From a virus: DNA of 58,117 bases. The stretch covers positions 1 through 58,117 of the IMG/VR virus record IMGVR_UViG_3300032271_000996; one strand, 5' to 3'. The position numbers were made by a program, and so were the translations under genes. Each line of letters starts with the position of its first letter. Position 1 is the first letter of the stretch. The notes beneath the pieces were generated by a model. That model was given only the letters and a program-made list of their open reading frames with translations, made no database searches and was not told the DNA's origin. Of the stretch, positions 1 through 9,104 are shown piece after piece.

Positions 1-993
1 AGCAGTTACTATTCCACCAGAAATATTAACTGAACCTAGAGTTGATGGGCCTGTAACGTTTAATGATGTTACTGAAGAAATTCCACCAATAACGTTTGTT
101 GAAACTCCAGATAATGTTGAATATGTAGAAATACCGGCCAAGCTTGCATAAGTTGAAGTTCCGATTAAGTTTCCATATAATGTACCAACAAAATTTGAAG
201 ATTTAACCTCAGTATTGGTAACATTAAGTGCTCCAACAGCTAAGCGAACACCTGATTGAATTTGATTTGTGCCAATCCCAACTCCATAATTAAAAAGAAA
301 GGCATCGGTATTTAATCCAGCAAAAGTGCCGGATTTAATCCACATTAATTGTTTGTAAGTATCGGGTAATGAATTTATACCAGCAATACTGAAAGAGAAT
401 AGTGGACTTCCAACGGTACTTGCTATTGCAATACCACCGTGATTGGCTGTTAAATCTGTGGATATGTCATTGCCAAAGGCATCGGTTGTTATACCTAAGG
501 TTATATCTTTATCTTTAATTTGTAAAGATTGTGCATTTAATACAACAGATGTTCCACCAACACTTAAATTATTTGAAACGTATAAATCACCTAGAACATT
601 AAAATTGTTTGCTGTATTAAGTCTTGATGCTGGAATGAAACCCGAACTTAAATTGCTGGCATTTGTATAATAATTACTGGGATAACCGTTTAAGTATTCC
701 GCATTTAGATTCTGTACTAAAGTTGAAGAAGCGACAGAAATAGGAGAAGTTCCAGTAGTGACTGTGGAAATAAATCTTCCACTTGTTATAACACCACTTA
801 TTACAAGACCACTTGTTGTGAAATTTGTAAAAGAAAAATCACCCTTTACCTTTAATGTATCGGTCGTTAAATCTGTAGTAGATGTGACACCTAGAACAGA
901 TCTACCAATAACATTTAATACGGTTTTAGATTCCGTATAACTGCTTATACCAATATTTAATTCTAATTCCCTTCCGCTAAGATAATCTGACAT
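1..993 (-). CDS. Tail-fibre-like virion structural protein (partial, C-terminus beyond left edge)
   Basis: An open frame of 331 codons starts at the ATG at 993-991 (MSDYLSGRELELNIGI...) and is still open at base 1, so the gene is truncated by the window. The protein is rich in Ser, Thr, Gly, Asn and Ile, typical of beta-structured fibre proteins. It contains the segment LVQNLNAEYLNGYP; this 'LNAxxLNGx' signature recurs in tail fibres and virion proteins of marine T4-like phages. The start lies two bases after the stop of the upstream 113-aa gene, so the two are probably co-translated. Likely a distal tail or fibre component; the exact T4 counterpart is not identifiable. Confidence 0.75.
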   Translation of the reverse strand, partial: MSDYLSGRELELNIGISSYTESKTVLNVIGRSVLGVTSTTDLTTDTLKVKGDFSFTNFTTSGLVISGVITSGRFISTVTTGTSPISVASSTLVQNLNAEYLNGYPSNYYTNASNLSSGFIPASRLNTANNFNVLGDLYVSNNLSVGGTSVVLNAQSLQIKDKDITLGITTDAFGNDISTDLTANHGGIAIASTVGSPLFSFSIAGINSLPDTYKQLMWIKSGTFAGLNTDAFLFNYGVGIGTNQIQSGVRLAVGALNVTNTEVKSSNFVGTLYGNLIGTSTYASLAGISTYSTLSGVSTNVIGGISSVTSLNVTGPSTLGSVNISGGIVTA

Positions 994-995
994 TT

Positions 996-1337
996 TTAAT
1001 TTTTAGTGTTCAAGATACTGGCAACTAGTTTCATATCGGTTCCATTATCACCGTAGACTATCAAAGAATCCCCACTCTCAAGTGTAAATTTTCCGTAAAA
1101 TGGTTTAAAGCTATCTTTAGCTGGAACTGGTTTTTGTATATGAATTTCTGTAGTTATAGTGACACCAGAAACAACTCTTTGGTGTGAAATAGATACAACG
1201 TGAGTTGTATTTCCGCTATTGACAATATTACAAAAAAGAGTAACACCAGTATAACCAACAGGGGCAGTATATACTACTTCTGGCGTAGTACCTACAATTT
1301 TAGTAATTGTTTTAAATACATTAAGAGCCAGTGCCAT
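996..1337 (-). CDS. Small virion structural protein, hypothetical
   Basis: 113 aa starting MALALNVFKTITKIVG. It has a good ribosome site (taGGAG about 11 bases before the ATG) and a perfect late-promoter octamer at 1366-1373. The sequence alternates hydrophobic and polar residues (ESGDSLIVYGDNGTDMKL) as in small beta-sandwich tail accessory proteins. I recognise no named family. Its position, directly ahead of a tail-fibre-like gene and behind its own late promoter, supports a virion role. Confidence 0.6.
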   Translation of the reverse strand: MALALNVFKTITKIVGTTPEVVYTAPVGYTGVTLFCNIVNSGNTTHVVSISHQRVVSGVTITTEIHIQKPVPAKDSFKPFYGKFTLESGDSLIVYGDNGTDMKLVASILNTKN

Positions 1338-1364
1338 TATATTATATTATCTCCTATATTATTC

Positions 1365-1724
1365 TTATTTATATGCCTTAAATTCAGTAATCTCTGAGTG
1401 AAAAAACTCATTAATTTCTTTCTTGACTTTAGAGCGTAAGTCATTAGCCTTGTAAACGCTCCTTGCTAAATCTACAAATTCTTCAGAAAAATTATTTTCC
1501 TTTTCCATTTCTCTTAGAGCATCTTCTATATCCCATAACATAGAATTAACAGTATAAAGAATTCTAATAAAATTACTTTCTAAAACATTGTGTACTTTTG
1601 CAATCTCGGAAAGTTTTTCTAATTCTTTACCTACATCAGTATTTTTAGTATTCTGATATTTTAGCATCAAAATTGTAATCTTATCTAAAAGTTCACCTAC
1701 TGATACTGGAATTGAAACAATCAT
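1365..1724 (-). CDS. DUF6165-like protein
   Basis: 119 aa. The opening IPVSVGELLDKITIL, the central LWDIEDALREMEKE and the C-terminal LARSVYKANDLRSKVKK match what I recall of DUF6165, a helical family found in cyanophages and bacteria near glycosylation or fibre genes. Function is unknown. It is almost entirely alpha-helical, unlike the beta-rich fibre genes on both sides. It starts two bases after the stop of the 1138-aa structural gene, so it is probably co-transcribed with it. Confidence 0.6.
   Translation of the reverse strand: MIVSIPVSVGELLDKITILMLKYQNTKNTDVGKELEKLSEIAKVHNVLESNFIRILYTVNSMLWDIEDALREMEKENNFSEEFVDLARSVYKANDLRSKVKKEINEFFHSEITEFKAYK
1366..1373 (-). promoter_or_regulatory. 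Late promoter TATAAATA
   Basis: The minus strand reads TATAAATA, the exact T4 late-promoter octamer, about 30 bases before the ATG of the 113-aa gene. It overlaps the stop end of the DUF6165-like gene. Confidence 0.65.
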
Positions 1725-1726
1725 AT

Positions 1727-4700
1727 TTAATCTCCACCTAGAGCTAGAATAAAGGGAGTCAGCGTTGAAAATAGACTCTTAGTATATGAAGAACCAGAAA
1801 CTGTACCTGTATTTTGATTTACAATAACACCATCTCCAATTCTAAAATTACCCGATTGATCTGTGCTAGTATAAACTACAAGACCACCATTTTTTGATAC
1901 GGTCTCATTTTCCTGTACTGGCACACCACCTAACCAAGGAAGTGCATTATCAATATAATCTCCCGCTCCTATATATTGGAAAGAATGGCCAGATGCTAGA
2001 ACTCTACTCTGTTTGAAGAAAGGTACTAAAGTTCCTGCCGTTACATTAAACGGCACATTTTCATTAAGAGTTATTCTAAAAATATTATTACCTAGAGGAA
2101 CTGAACGAGATATTGAATAATAAGTTGGCTTTATTTCTGCGGAAAGTCTAGCGGTACTGAAACCAACAGAGGGTGAACCAATAGTGATTTTTGGAACCCT
2201 AGTATAACCACGACCGGAAGATACAATATCAATAGAAGTTATAGAGCCATTTTCAATTGAAGCCACCGCCTGAGCCGCAATTCCCCAAGATGTGTCAGGT
2301 TCTTCAATCGTGATATTGGGAACAAATGTATAACCAGTTCCACCATATCCAACTTGAATTGTATCAATTTCTTTATATAAATCTCCAAAATAAACAACTT
2401 GCCCATCAAAAGGTCTAACTGAATTTGTTGTTACTTGTCCACCAGAATTATAATAATGTCTAAGAGTTGATACTCCCACATTTACAGTAAAAACTGTGCT
2501 GGCAAGAGAAACACTAGGTAGGGAATTTAGATTTCCATTACCCAAATTTGTAGTTAAAATTCCAACCAAATTGTCAATATTTGATAAAACATCTGAACAG
2601 GAAAGAGGACTATTATTGGAGCCGGTTACTGGGTCTGGAGCAAGAGCATAATTTTTTATGTTTAGCTGATTGTTTAGGGCAAGTTTTGAGAAGTTTCTTG
2701 CGGCAATGAATGCTATAATAGATTCATTCATTTCACCAACAAGACCATTAGTAATTAGTGTCCCATTTTGATTAAAGTATGCTTTGGTTGCATTGATTAT
2801 TTCTCTGTTCGTATAATTCTTGAGATCGGAAGCTATTGCATCTACAATATAACCAATATCTCTTGCACATTTATTGGTCGTAGAGATGCCAAGATTAGTT
2901 GAGGGTAATGCTGAAATATTTCCAGAACCAATAGTGGTAGTAATTATGCTCACTAGTGTATTGATGTTACTTTGAACATCCATACAGGAATTTGCATTGC
3001 CAGATTGATCAACGGGAATATTGCTTCCACTTCCTTGATAAGTTGATAAGCCAGAACTAACTGTAAGATTCTTTAAATTTAGTTGATTTGTTACCGCCTT
3101 TTTGGCATAGTCTCTTGCCGCATTAAAAGCAGTAATAGATTCATTTGTTTCACCAATCAAACCATTAGAAATTGGAATACCCGAATTGTCAAAATATTGT
3201 AAAGCAAATCCCTTTGCATAAGCATTGCCACCAGTAAACACGTCTGTTGCTAGTGCATCAACAAGGTATCCAAGGTCTCTGGCACATTTTGTTCCACCAG
3301 TAGAAAATCCACCAACATTTACGGTAGGAAGAGAAGAAGTGTTTCCGGCCCCAATTGTAGTTGTTATTATAGATGTTAAATTATCAATATTGGTTCTTAC
3401 ATTAGAACAAGATAGTGGATTAGTATTTGATAAAGTAACTGGATCTACTGTAAGCGTTAAATCCGAATATGCTGCACCAACAAGAGTATTAGTTATAGCA
3501 CTCTTCATTAAGTTTCTTGCCTGTTGAAAGGCATTGATTGATTGAGTTTCTTCTCCAACTAATCCATTTACTATTGGCACTCCAGCATTATTAAAATACT
3601 GAAGAGCGAATTGTCTTGAGTAGTTATTTCCTCCAGTAAAAACATCAGCAGAAATTGCATCAACAAAGAAACCAATATCTCTTTTACATTTCGCCTGAGT
3701 TGTAGATATTCCAGGATATAAAGCCAGAGTATTTGACCAGGCTGTATCTACAATTACATCCCGGTTTCTTTGAATTAGGCGATAAGAATCGTAGTATCTA
3801 TTTCTATTATTAGGTTGAGCATCACCCGGAAAATAGAAATCTGAATGTGCAATAGCGACTGCTGCAATTGACTTATCAATAATTTCTTGTTTATTGATTT
3901 GAATTAAACGAGATGCATCATAATAGCGATTTTGAACGTAAGGAACTGGGTCGGTTGGAAATCTAAAAAATGATGTAATTCCTACAGCAATCGCTGCAAG
4001 TGACTTATCAACAATTTCTTGTTTGTTTGCAATTATTGAATTAGAGGCATCTAAATATCTACCTGGAGCTACAGTTTTAATCTCAAAAGTATAACCTTTA
4101 TTGCCGCTGGGATATGTTAAAATACCTGCTGTAGTATTGCAAGTAAATCCCAGTCCAGAAATAGTGACGGACATTCCGGGATTAAACCCGTGTGCCTGGT
4201 TTGTATAGATTGTAGTAATACCACTAGTATTATCATAAATTGCATTTGTAACACCAATTGAACCGGCTGAGAGATTGACATCAAATGTGTCATTATCAAC
4301 ACCAGCATTTGTGGCAATAGAACCTGTATATTTTAATGGACTAACTCCATCTGCAATTAACCCATAGGTTCCAAATGATGAGTTTGAGTTTGTAAGGTCA
4401 CAGGCTCCGCCTGAACCACAGTAGATTGCAATATTTGGACATATTGTAAAAATTGAAACTAACTGTGCATATGCACTATTGGTAATAGAAACACCAATGC
4501 CACCTTGATTGTTCTGAGTATATGAGTCTACAACCATACTCTTAAGTGGACCAATGGCCTTATCGCCATCAATCTGTAGTCCAATACTACCTGGAATAAA
4601 GTTAGTACAGTTCCTCACATATGGTGATTTTACAATATTTCTTTGAGTGATGGGGTCAAATGAAAATACAGCCTTTCCCGGCATAGTGCCAACGAAAGAG

Positions 4701-5143
4701 GCATTCTCAAACATATTCCCTGAACCCCAGTAAAATAGGTCTTTATTAGAATTTTGGGGTTGAATGAAAACTTCTCTAAGATTGGTTGCGCTAAAACTTA
4801 CATAATCTGGAATGGTAACTGGATTATCTTCAATATAATACCCTGCTGCAATTTCAATAGATGTGCCAGCCTTAGCAATAGCTGCTGCCCCTTTAATTGT
4901 AGCTTTTGCGTCTCCCGGCTTTAGACCACTATTTGTATCTTTACCATCTTTATTGACATATAAAATATTTGGTACAGATGAACCTACTGATACTCTTACA
5001 ACATCTGAACCTATTCCGGCTCTATCGCGAGTAATATAAAGTTCTGCATCATATGTATTGATGGCAATTTGACCCATATCTAAAGATGTGGGCTTCTTTC
5101 CAGGAATAGAAGAACGCTTAAAGCGAATACGTGGAGCAGCCAT
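1727..5143 (-). CDS. Large virion structural protein with internal repeats (tail fibre/appendage)
   Basis: 1138 aa. The N-terminus (IRFKRSSIPGKKPTSLDMGQ, then IAINTYDAELYITRD) is the anchor domain seen at the start of many marine phage fibre proteins. Residues about 60-260 resemble a right-handed beta-helix (YVNKDGKDTNSG, YYIEDNPVTIPDYVSF, NMFENASFVG). The middle carries two RYYDASRLIQxN-type units and three longer repeats of about 70-100 residues with the core KCARDIGYxVDAxxxD, NGLVGExxxSIxAF and SxIxTTIGxGN. The C-terminus has GYGGTGYTFVPNITI and SSGRGYTRVPKITI, the 'GxGYTxxPxI' beta unit shared with the gp14 and gp7-like proteins here. Exact position in the virion is inferred. A late promoter lies just upstream. 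Confidence 0.7.
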   Translation of the reverse strand: MAAPRIRFKRSSIPGKKPTSLDMGQIAINTYDAELYITRDRAGIGSDVVRVSVGSSVPNILYVNKDGKDTNSGLKPGDAKATIKGAAAIAKAGTSIEIAAGYYIEDNPVTIPDYVSFSATNLREVFIQPQNSNKDLFYWGSGNMFENASFVGTMPGKAVFSFDPITQRNIVKSPYVRNCTNFIPGSIGLQIDGDKAIGPLKSMVVDSYTQNNQGGIGVSITNSAYAQLVSIFTICPNIAIYCGSGGACDLTNSNSSFGTYGLIADGVSPLKYTGSIATNAGVDNDTFDVNLSAGSIGVTNAIYDNTSGITTIYTNQAHGFNPGMSVTISGLGFTCNTTAGILTYPSGNKGYTFEIKTVAPGRYLDASNSIIANKQEIVDKSLAAIAVGITSFFRFPTDPVPYVQNRYYDASRLIQINKQEIIDKSIAAVAIAHSDFYFPGDAQPNNRNRYYDSYRLIQRNRDVIVDTAWSNTLALYPGISTTQAKCKRDIGFFVDAISADVFTGGNNYSRQFALQYFNNAGVPIVNGLVGEETQSINAFQQARNLMKSAITNTLVGAAYSDLTLTVDPVTLSNTNPLSCSNVRTNIDNLTSIITTTIGAGNTSSLPTVNVGGFSTGGTKCARDLGYLVDALATDVFTGGNAYAKGFALQYFDNSGIPISNGLIGETNESITAFNAARDYAKKAVTNQLNLKNLTVSSGLSTYQGSGSNIPVDQSGNANSCMDVQSNINTLVSIITTTIGSGNISALPSTNLGISTTNKCARDIGYIVDAIASDLKNYTNREIINATKAYFNQNGTLITNGLVGEMNESIIAFIAARNFSKLALNNQLNIKNYALAPDPVTGSNNSPLSCSDVLSNIDNLVGILTTNLGNGNLNSLPSVSLASTVFTVNVGVSTLRHYYNSGGQVTTNSVRPFDGQVVYFGDLYKEIDTIQVGYGGTGYTFVPNITIEEPDTSWGIAAQAVASIENGSITSIDIVSSGRGYTRVPKITIGSPSVGFSTARLSAEIKPTYYSISRSVPLGNNIFRITLNENVPFNVTAGTLVPFFKQSRVLASGHSFQYIGAGDYIDNALPWLGGVPVQENETVSKNGGLVVYTSTDQSGNFRIGDGVIVNQNTGTVSGSSYTKSLFSTLTPFILALGGD

Positions 5144-5168
5144 TTATATCGTCTTATTGATTATATAT

Positions 5169-5176
5169 TATTTATC
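5169..5176 (-). promoter_or_regulatory. Late promoter (GATAAATA)
   Basis: The minus strand reads GATAAATA about 25 bases before the ATG of the 1138-aa structural gene. It differs from the T4 late octamer only in the first base. Confidence 0.55.
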
Positions 5177-5182
5177 GGACTA

Positions 5183-6013
5183 TTAATACTCCCCTTCATC
5201 TATTAATATATTTTGAAGTTGTAAACTGTTATTCAGGCAATCAATTACCGCTTTTGGGCCAGATGTGCAACTATTATTTAGCCATAGGCTATCCATTTCA
5301 ACTGGGGCAAAACTTGTTGCAACTAATTGCGGACTATCATAAAGACTTGGTTGATTTGATTGAGAAAAACTGCTAGCAAATTGGTATCTTTTATTGGAAT
5401 ATTCCCAAATTAGTGCAGTTTTGTTTCTAGTATTATTTTCACTATAATTAAAAACTATACCTAAATCCCAGGTAGTATTTATTACGGTTCCAATTCCACT
5501 ATTGGCATTTCCGATCTCAAGTGTTCGGCCATCAATAGTAAGAGCTGGTGTATTAGAGAAAAGATTTCCCAATACTGTTAGATCTTTATTGACTACTACA
5601 TTTCCCTTAAATTCGGCATCACTTCCGGCAACACCGACTACCGTATTACCAGATGACGAAAGAACACTGTTTCCACCAAGACGTATTTTTCCACTGAAAG
5701 AAGTAATTCCAGTGACAGAACCATTACCAATATAAAAAGAAGTTGGACTGTAAATTAGATGGTCTGGACTAATTTGAATACTACTTCCAATGGATAAATT
5801 ACCAATTGATGGATTGTATGTTAATCCATAATTAGTATAAAGTATTTCCTTTGTTGCTGGGTTATTATTTGAATTAACAAATGTTAAATATAAATTTGCA
5901 TCAGAAGTTGTACTTTGAGTGTAAACCTTATATGCACTATCAACCAGTGGGTCTTGAACTGTGCTGACCCTGTAAATTCCTGGTCCCAATCTTACCTTAG
6001 TTTGATCGCTCAT
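5183..6013 (-). CDS. Virion structural protein, hypothetical
   Basis: 276 aa starting MSDQTKVRLGPGIYRVSTVQ. It is Ser/Asn/Thr/Gly-rich with short beta motifs (NVVVNKDLTVLGNLFSNTPA, GRTLEIGNANSG) like those in phage fibre shafts. The segment 'DLTVLGNL' also resembles 'NFNVLGDLYVSNNL' in the fibre gene at the left edge. Its start overlaps the stop of the upstream 110-aa gene by four bases (ATGA), indicating coupled translation. No family recognised; a fibre or baseplate-attached role is inferred from context. Confidence 0.55.
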   Translation of the reverse strand: MSDQTKVRLGPGIYRVSTVQDPLVDSAYKVYTQSTTSDANLYLTFVNSNNNPATKEILYTNYGLTYNPSIGNLSIGSSIQISPDHLIYSPTSFYIGNGSVTGITSFSGKIRLGGNSVLSSSGNTVVGVAGSDAEFKGNVVVNKDLTVLGNLFSNTPALTIDGRTLEIGNANSGIGTVINTTWDLGIVFNYSENNTRNKTALIWEYSNKRYQFASSFSQSNQPSLYDSPQLVATSFAPVEMDSLWLNNSCTSGPKAVIDCLNNSLQLQNILIDEGEY

Positions 6014-6342
6014 ATTGATGCTGTATCCTCCACGATTATTGACCCTCTGACTGGTTTAATAGTTTCGTATTGATTAGTGAGAAGAACATCAAAATAGTTT
6101 CTTCCAGCGGATAGTTGTTTTGTTGTTTCTTTATCCATACTGATAGTTACATAACCAGTTTCGCCTAAAACTTCGGCAACGAAAGATTTATATGATTTAG
6201 ACGATGGATACTTTCTTATTTTGGCAACTGCGGTATAATCACTTACATTTAATGGTGTTCCGTCAAATGAATCAATTAAAAAGGATACAGAAAAATCTGC
6301 ACCCTTTTCAATAATAATTGAAGTAATTTCTTGAGTTGCCAT
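6010..6342 (-). CDS. Small structural protein with BppU-like N-terminal fold (tentative)
   Basis: 110 aa: starts MATQEITSIIIEKGADFSVS, then LNVSDYTAVAKIRKYPSS and GRNYFDVLLTNQ. The pattern of a lead strand with 'KGADFS', a 'DYTAxAKIR' strand and a final strand ending 'GxIIVEDTASI' resembles the small beta-sandwich modules in phage baseplate-attached proteins. That assignment is by pattern only. It overlaps the next gene by four bases and begins six bases after the stop of the 88-aa gene, so the three form one tight unit. Confidence 0.5.
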   Translation of the reverse strand: MATQEITSIIIEKGADFSVSFLIDSFDGTPLNVSDYTAVAKIRKYPSSKSYKSFVAEVLGETGYVTISMDKETTKQLSAGRNYFDVLLTNQYETIKPVRGSIIVEDTASI

Positions 6343-6348
6343 TTTATT

Positions 6349-6615
6349 TTAGTTGGTAAACCCTACTTTATTGGCCTTAATAGCAGAGCTGGTATGAATA
6401 ACATCAGTCGGTAGTTTTTGTAGAAACTCTACATTATACCTGGGGAGTGTTAGGACGTTTGCCGTTCCTGCTCCAACTGAAGTTGAAATACTAACGGTGA
6501 CTTCAGCTCCAGTATCGTTACATATTCTAACACAAGTTGCAGAATTGAGACTGGTTGCAGCCCCGGCACTAGTGGGGGTTGTGATCTGAGTTTCAATTAG
6601 TTTAGTGATTTGCAT
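6349..6615 (-). CDS. Small virion protein, hypothetical
   Basis: 88 aa, MQITKLIETQITTPTSAGAA..., ending SSAIKANKVGFTN. The core 'CVRICNDTGAEVTVSISTS' and 'VEFLQKLPTDVI' suggest a small beta-sandwich; similar short proteins sit beside fibre genes in marine myoviruses. It is the first gene after a perfect late promoter (6639-6646), heading the fibre transcription unit. Confidence 0.5.
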   Translation of the reverse strand: MQITKLIETQITTPTSAGAATSLNSATCVRICNDTGAEVTVSISTSVGAGTANVLTLPRYNVEFLQKLPTDVIHTSSAIKANKVGFTN

Positions 6616-6638
6616 TATTATAAATCGTTCTTATGTAT

Positions 6639-6646
6639 TATTTATA
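6639..6646 (-). promoter_or_regulatory. Late promoter TATAAATA
   Basis: Exact TATAAATA on the minus strand, about 24 bases before the ATG of the 88-aa gene. It directly abuts the terminator hairpin at 6646-6694, so a new transcript starts where the upstream one ends. Confidence 0.65.
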
Positions 6647-6694
6647 GTAATAAAAAAGAAGTAGGTGTTTTAGATCTACTTCTTTTTTATTACT
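6646..6694. terminator. Bidirectional terminator, 19-bp perfect stem
   Basis: A perfect 19-bp inverted repeat: 6646-6664 (AGTAATAAAAAAGAAGTAG) pairs with 6676-6694 around an 11-base loop. The arms contain A6 and T6 runs, so the hairpin should terminate in both directions. It ends the long morphogenesis transcript after the gp67-like gene and isolates the fibre cluster. Confidence 0.85.
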
Positions 6695-6712
6695 ATAATT
6701 CAAATGAATTTA

Positions 6713-6874
6713 TCATTCATCTTCAGAACCGTTAAACAGGGCAGATGATACTTCTGGTACTAATTCGTCAATCTTATCCAAAGCTTTTCCTGTAAGAATT
6801 TCCTTAATTCTATCACTAATTTGTGACTGAGAATCGTCGGCTGCAATTAAATCAAGTAAATCTTGTTCGTCCAT
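6713..6874 (-). CDS. Small acidic prohead-core-like protein (gp67 position)
   Basis: 53 aa: starts MDEQDLLDLIAADDSQ and ends SSALFNGSEDE. It is acidic and helical. It lies directly after the portal gene, where T4 and cyanophages carry gene 67, a small acidic prohead core protein. No sequence match is claimed; the assignment rests on position, size and charge. The start is the ATG at 6874-6872, 25 bases after the portal stop when read on the minus strand. Confidence 0.5.
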   Translation of the reverse strand: MDEQDLLDLIAADDSQSQISDRIKEILTGKALDKIDELVPEVSSALFNGSEDE

Positions 6875-6899
6875 TTTAGTGTATAATAACTAAGTCTAT

Positions 6900-9071
6900 T
6901 TAGATTTCTCCACCCTTGGGCATTTTCGGTTCTTTGAGTTTAATGGTCGGTTCAACCGGAACTTTACCAGATTGACCATTTATGTTATCACCCGCCTGAG
7001 AGGGCGCTACAGGCGCTCCTGTGGCCCCTACAGAGCCTTCTGGTGGCGCCATATTGGGATCTATGGGTAAACCAGTTTGTGGGTCAATTTGAGCATTGGG
7101 GTCAGGAATAACTCCATCATCAATTTCCTTATTGATAAGCTCATCCTGCTCAATAATTTCTTCATCGGTCTGACGAAGAATCTTACGACGAAGATAGTCT
7201 TGAGAGAAATATCTACCAACATAAGGTTCGGCCATTGTTACCATATTCAAACGTTCGGTAAATAGCTCAGATTCCTTAAGTTCAGCAAAATGGTTATCAT
7301 AAAGGAAATCAAACTGAATATGCTCAGCCATTCTTTTCCAATCTTCTGGTGTAACAATATTCTTTAATTGAAGTTGTGTTCCCAGCAAGTCAATAAAAAG
7401 CTGAGAGAATCTCTTGCGTAGTCTTCCAACAAATTTTGTAAACTTAACTTCGTCTCTTAGAATTTCAGTTGACCGCCCTAGATTGAAACCGCTATCTCCA
7501 CCAATTCTAGTTTCTGGAACGTTTAATGACTTATATAGATTTCTTTTAAAATATTCCAAATCCGTTAATTCGCCCAAATTGCTGTTTTTAGTATAAATGC
7601 CACAGGAAAGAGCAAAAGTATGATAGTTATGAATAGTCTCATCGGAATCAATTGTTAGAGTGCCCACTTCAATTTCATCATTTAGATATTCAATATTTGT
7701 GACTGTTATATTTTCATTTTTATGGAGGGGAATCATACTCTGTCCTACAGACAAATCCTTTGCATCAACAAAGCCAATATCATAAATTGGGAATTTGTGG
7801 TCGTAGGTACAAATGATACTTTCTCCATTGTCAAGAGTAATTCTCATAACCTTAGCACTCTTTTGAGTAACCCCCGCCCAAGAAATTAAACCGGGTGCAA
7901 ACTCACCAGTTGTTGGGTGGCAAGAATAAGTCCAAAGTTTCTTACCATCTTTCATTTCAGATTCAATCTCTGAAATTGTTAATTCTCTTCCATCTAGTAG
8001 AGATACCTTTGTATCCATTGCTAGACAGCCCGCAGGTAAGGTATCAACTTCAGTACCTCTACCACCTTCACGTCTAGCAAACCAGTAATCTTCCATAAGA
8101 CTCATAAACTTACGGGAAGTGTCAACTTCGCCTGTAATATTATTATAGTTCATCTTATTACGATACCGCAGCATAACCTCGCGCAGATATTGCTCAGCCT
8201 TGGGCTTTGGCATATTACCAACATCAATGTAGAAAATTCTCTTCTCTGTGCTTCGGCTGAGACGATAAATCACAATACTATCTTCAATCATTCTAAGTTG
8301 ATTGAGAATTTTAATTGCCTTATTGAGATACGAAAGAGTAGTTCCCTTGTTTCGGTCAACAAGACCAGAGGTGCAATATGCGATAGACTCTTTTGTAAAT
8401 CTAATTCCCTTTTCGGCACCGGCTGACATATCACCGGCTCCCACTGGATAGGATTGTTTTGGATTATAAACAAAATATTCTTCTAGTTCTGGAAATACCA
8501 TTTCATTTGGACTTTGGTCTCCATACATTTTGGGACCCATAATATCGCGCTTTTGCTTCTTAGTCTGTCTAACAAAGCGGATTTTCATAGAATCCACATA
8601 CCTAAGATCTTGAATACCGGCGTGTGGGTCTTTGAAATCAATTAGCTTATGATAATGCAATCGTCCATCAATATACCAATTTCTAAAAATTTCGTGACAT
8701 TTATTGTCAAAATCAAGCATCTCAAGAATATACCTAAATTCTCTACGAATAGAATCTTTTATGCCATCACTTGCATTAAGATTTGATAGTTCAATTTCAA
8801 CAGGAGAATCATTAGTATCGGAAACAATTGCCTCATTTACAATATCTTCAATCGCAGTATCAACTTCGTGGTGAAGTGACATCTCACGATACCTCTTAAT
8901 TAGGTCAAATTCAGTCCGGTAGACACCTTCAATATCTACATAAGAGCCAAAAAAGCCAGTAGTCAAATAATGGTCGGAGCCATCTTCATTATTTGGGGGT
9001 ACTGGCGATAGAATATTTTTAGATAATTTCTTAGAATCATCCTCAATAGAAAAACCAAATAATTTAGCCAT
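6900..9071 (-). CDS. gp20: Portal vertex protein gp20, interrupted by a mini-intein
   Basis: 723 aa precursor. Removing residues 349-496 (the intein) leaves 575 aa, a normal size for cyanophage gp20. Recognisable portal segments are FGSYVDIEGVYRTEFDLI, EVDTAIEDIVNEAIV, RNWYIDGRLHYHKLID, RFVRQTKKQKRD, MEDYWFARREGGRGTEVDTL and, after the intein, NLGELTDLEYFKRNLYKSLN. gp20 forms the dodecameric DNA gate at one head vertex and the docking site for gp17 and the neck. The C-terminus is Pro/Gln/Gly-rich. The gene follows gp19, as in T4, but is followed by a terminator rather than by genes 21-23. Confidence 0.95.
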   Translation of the reverse strand: MAKLFGFSIEDDSKKLSKNILSPVPPNNEDGSDHYLTTGFFGSYVDIEGVYRTEFDLIKRYREMSLHHEVDTAIEDIVNEAIVSDTNDSPVEIELSNLNASDGIKDSIRREFRYILEMLDFDNKCHEIFRNWYIDGRLHYHKLIDFKDPHAGIQDLRYVDSMKIRFVRQTKKQKRDIMGPKMYGDQSPNEMVFPELEEYFVYNPKQSYPVGAGDMSAGAEKGIRFTKESIAYCTSGLVDRNKGTTLSYLNKAIKILNQLRMIEDSIVIYRLSRSTEKRIFYIDVGNMPKPKAEQYLREVMLRYRNKMNYNNITGEVDTSRKFMSLMEDYWFARREGGRGTEVDTLPAGCLAMDTKVSLLDGRELTISEIESEMKDGKKLWTYSCHPTTGEFAPGLISWAGVTQKSAKVMRITLDNGESIICTYDHKFPIYDIGFVDAKDLSVGQSMIPLHKNENITVTNIEYLNDEIEVGTLTIDSDETIHNYHTFALSCGIYTKNSNLGELTDLEYFKRNLYKSLNVPETRIGGDSGFNLGRSTEILRDEVKFTKFVGRLRKRFSQLFIDLLGTQLQLKNIVTPEDWKRMAEHIQFDFLYDNHFAELKESELFTERLNMVTMAEPYVGRYFSQDYLRRKILRQTDEEIIEQDELINKEIDDGVIPDPNAQIDPQTGLPIDPNMAPPEGSVGATGAPVAPSQAGDNINGQSGKVPVEPTIKLKEPKMPKGGEI
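7584..8027 (-). other. Mini-intein (148 aa) in the portal gene
   Basis: The extein sequence breaks after TLPAG and resumes with SNLGEL. The insert starts with Cys (CLAMDTKVSLLDGRELTISE), the block A nucleophile. It contains a block B TxxH motif (CTYDHKFPI). It ends with a block F/G-like stretch (TIHNYHTFALSCGIYTKN) whose last residue is Asn, followed by Ser +1. There is no room for a homing endonuclease, so this is a splicing-only mini-intein. The usual penultimate His is Lys. Splicing should restore a 575-aa portal. Confidence 0.9.
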
Positions 9072-9104
9072 TATTAATTGACAATTTTAACTGAGCTATT
9101 TAGC

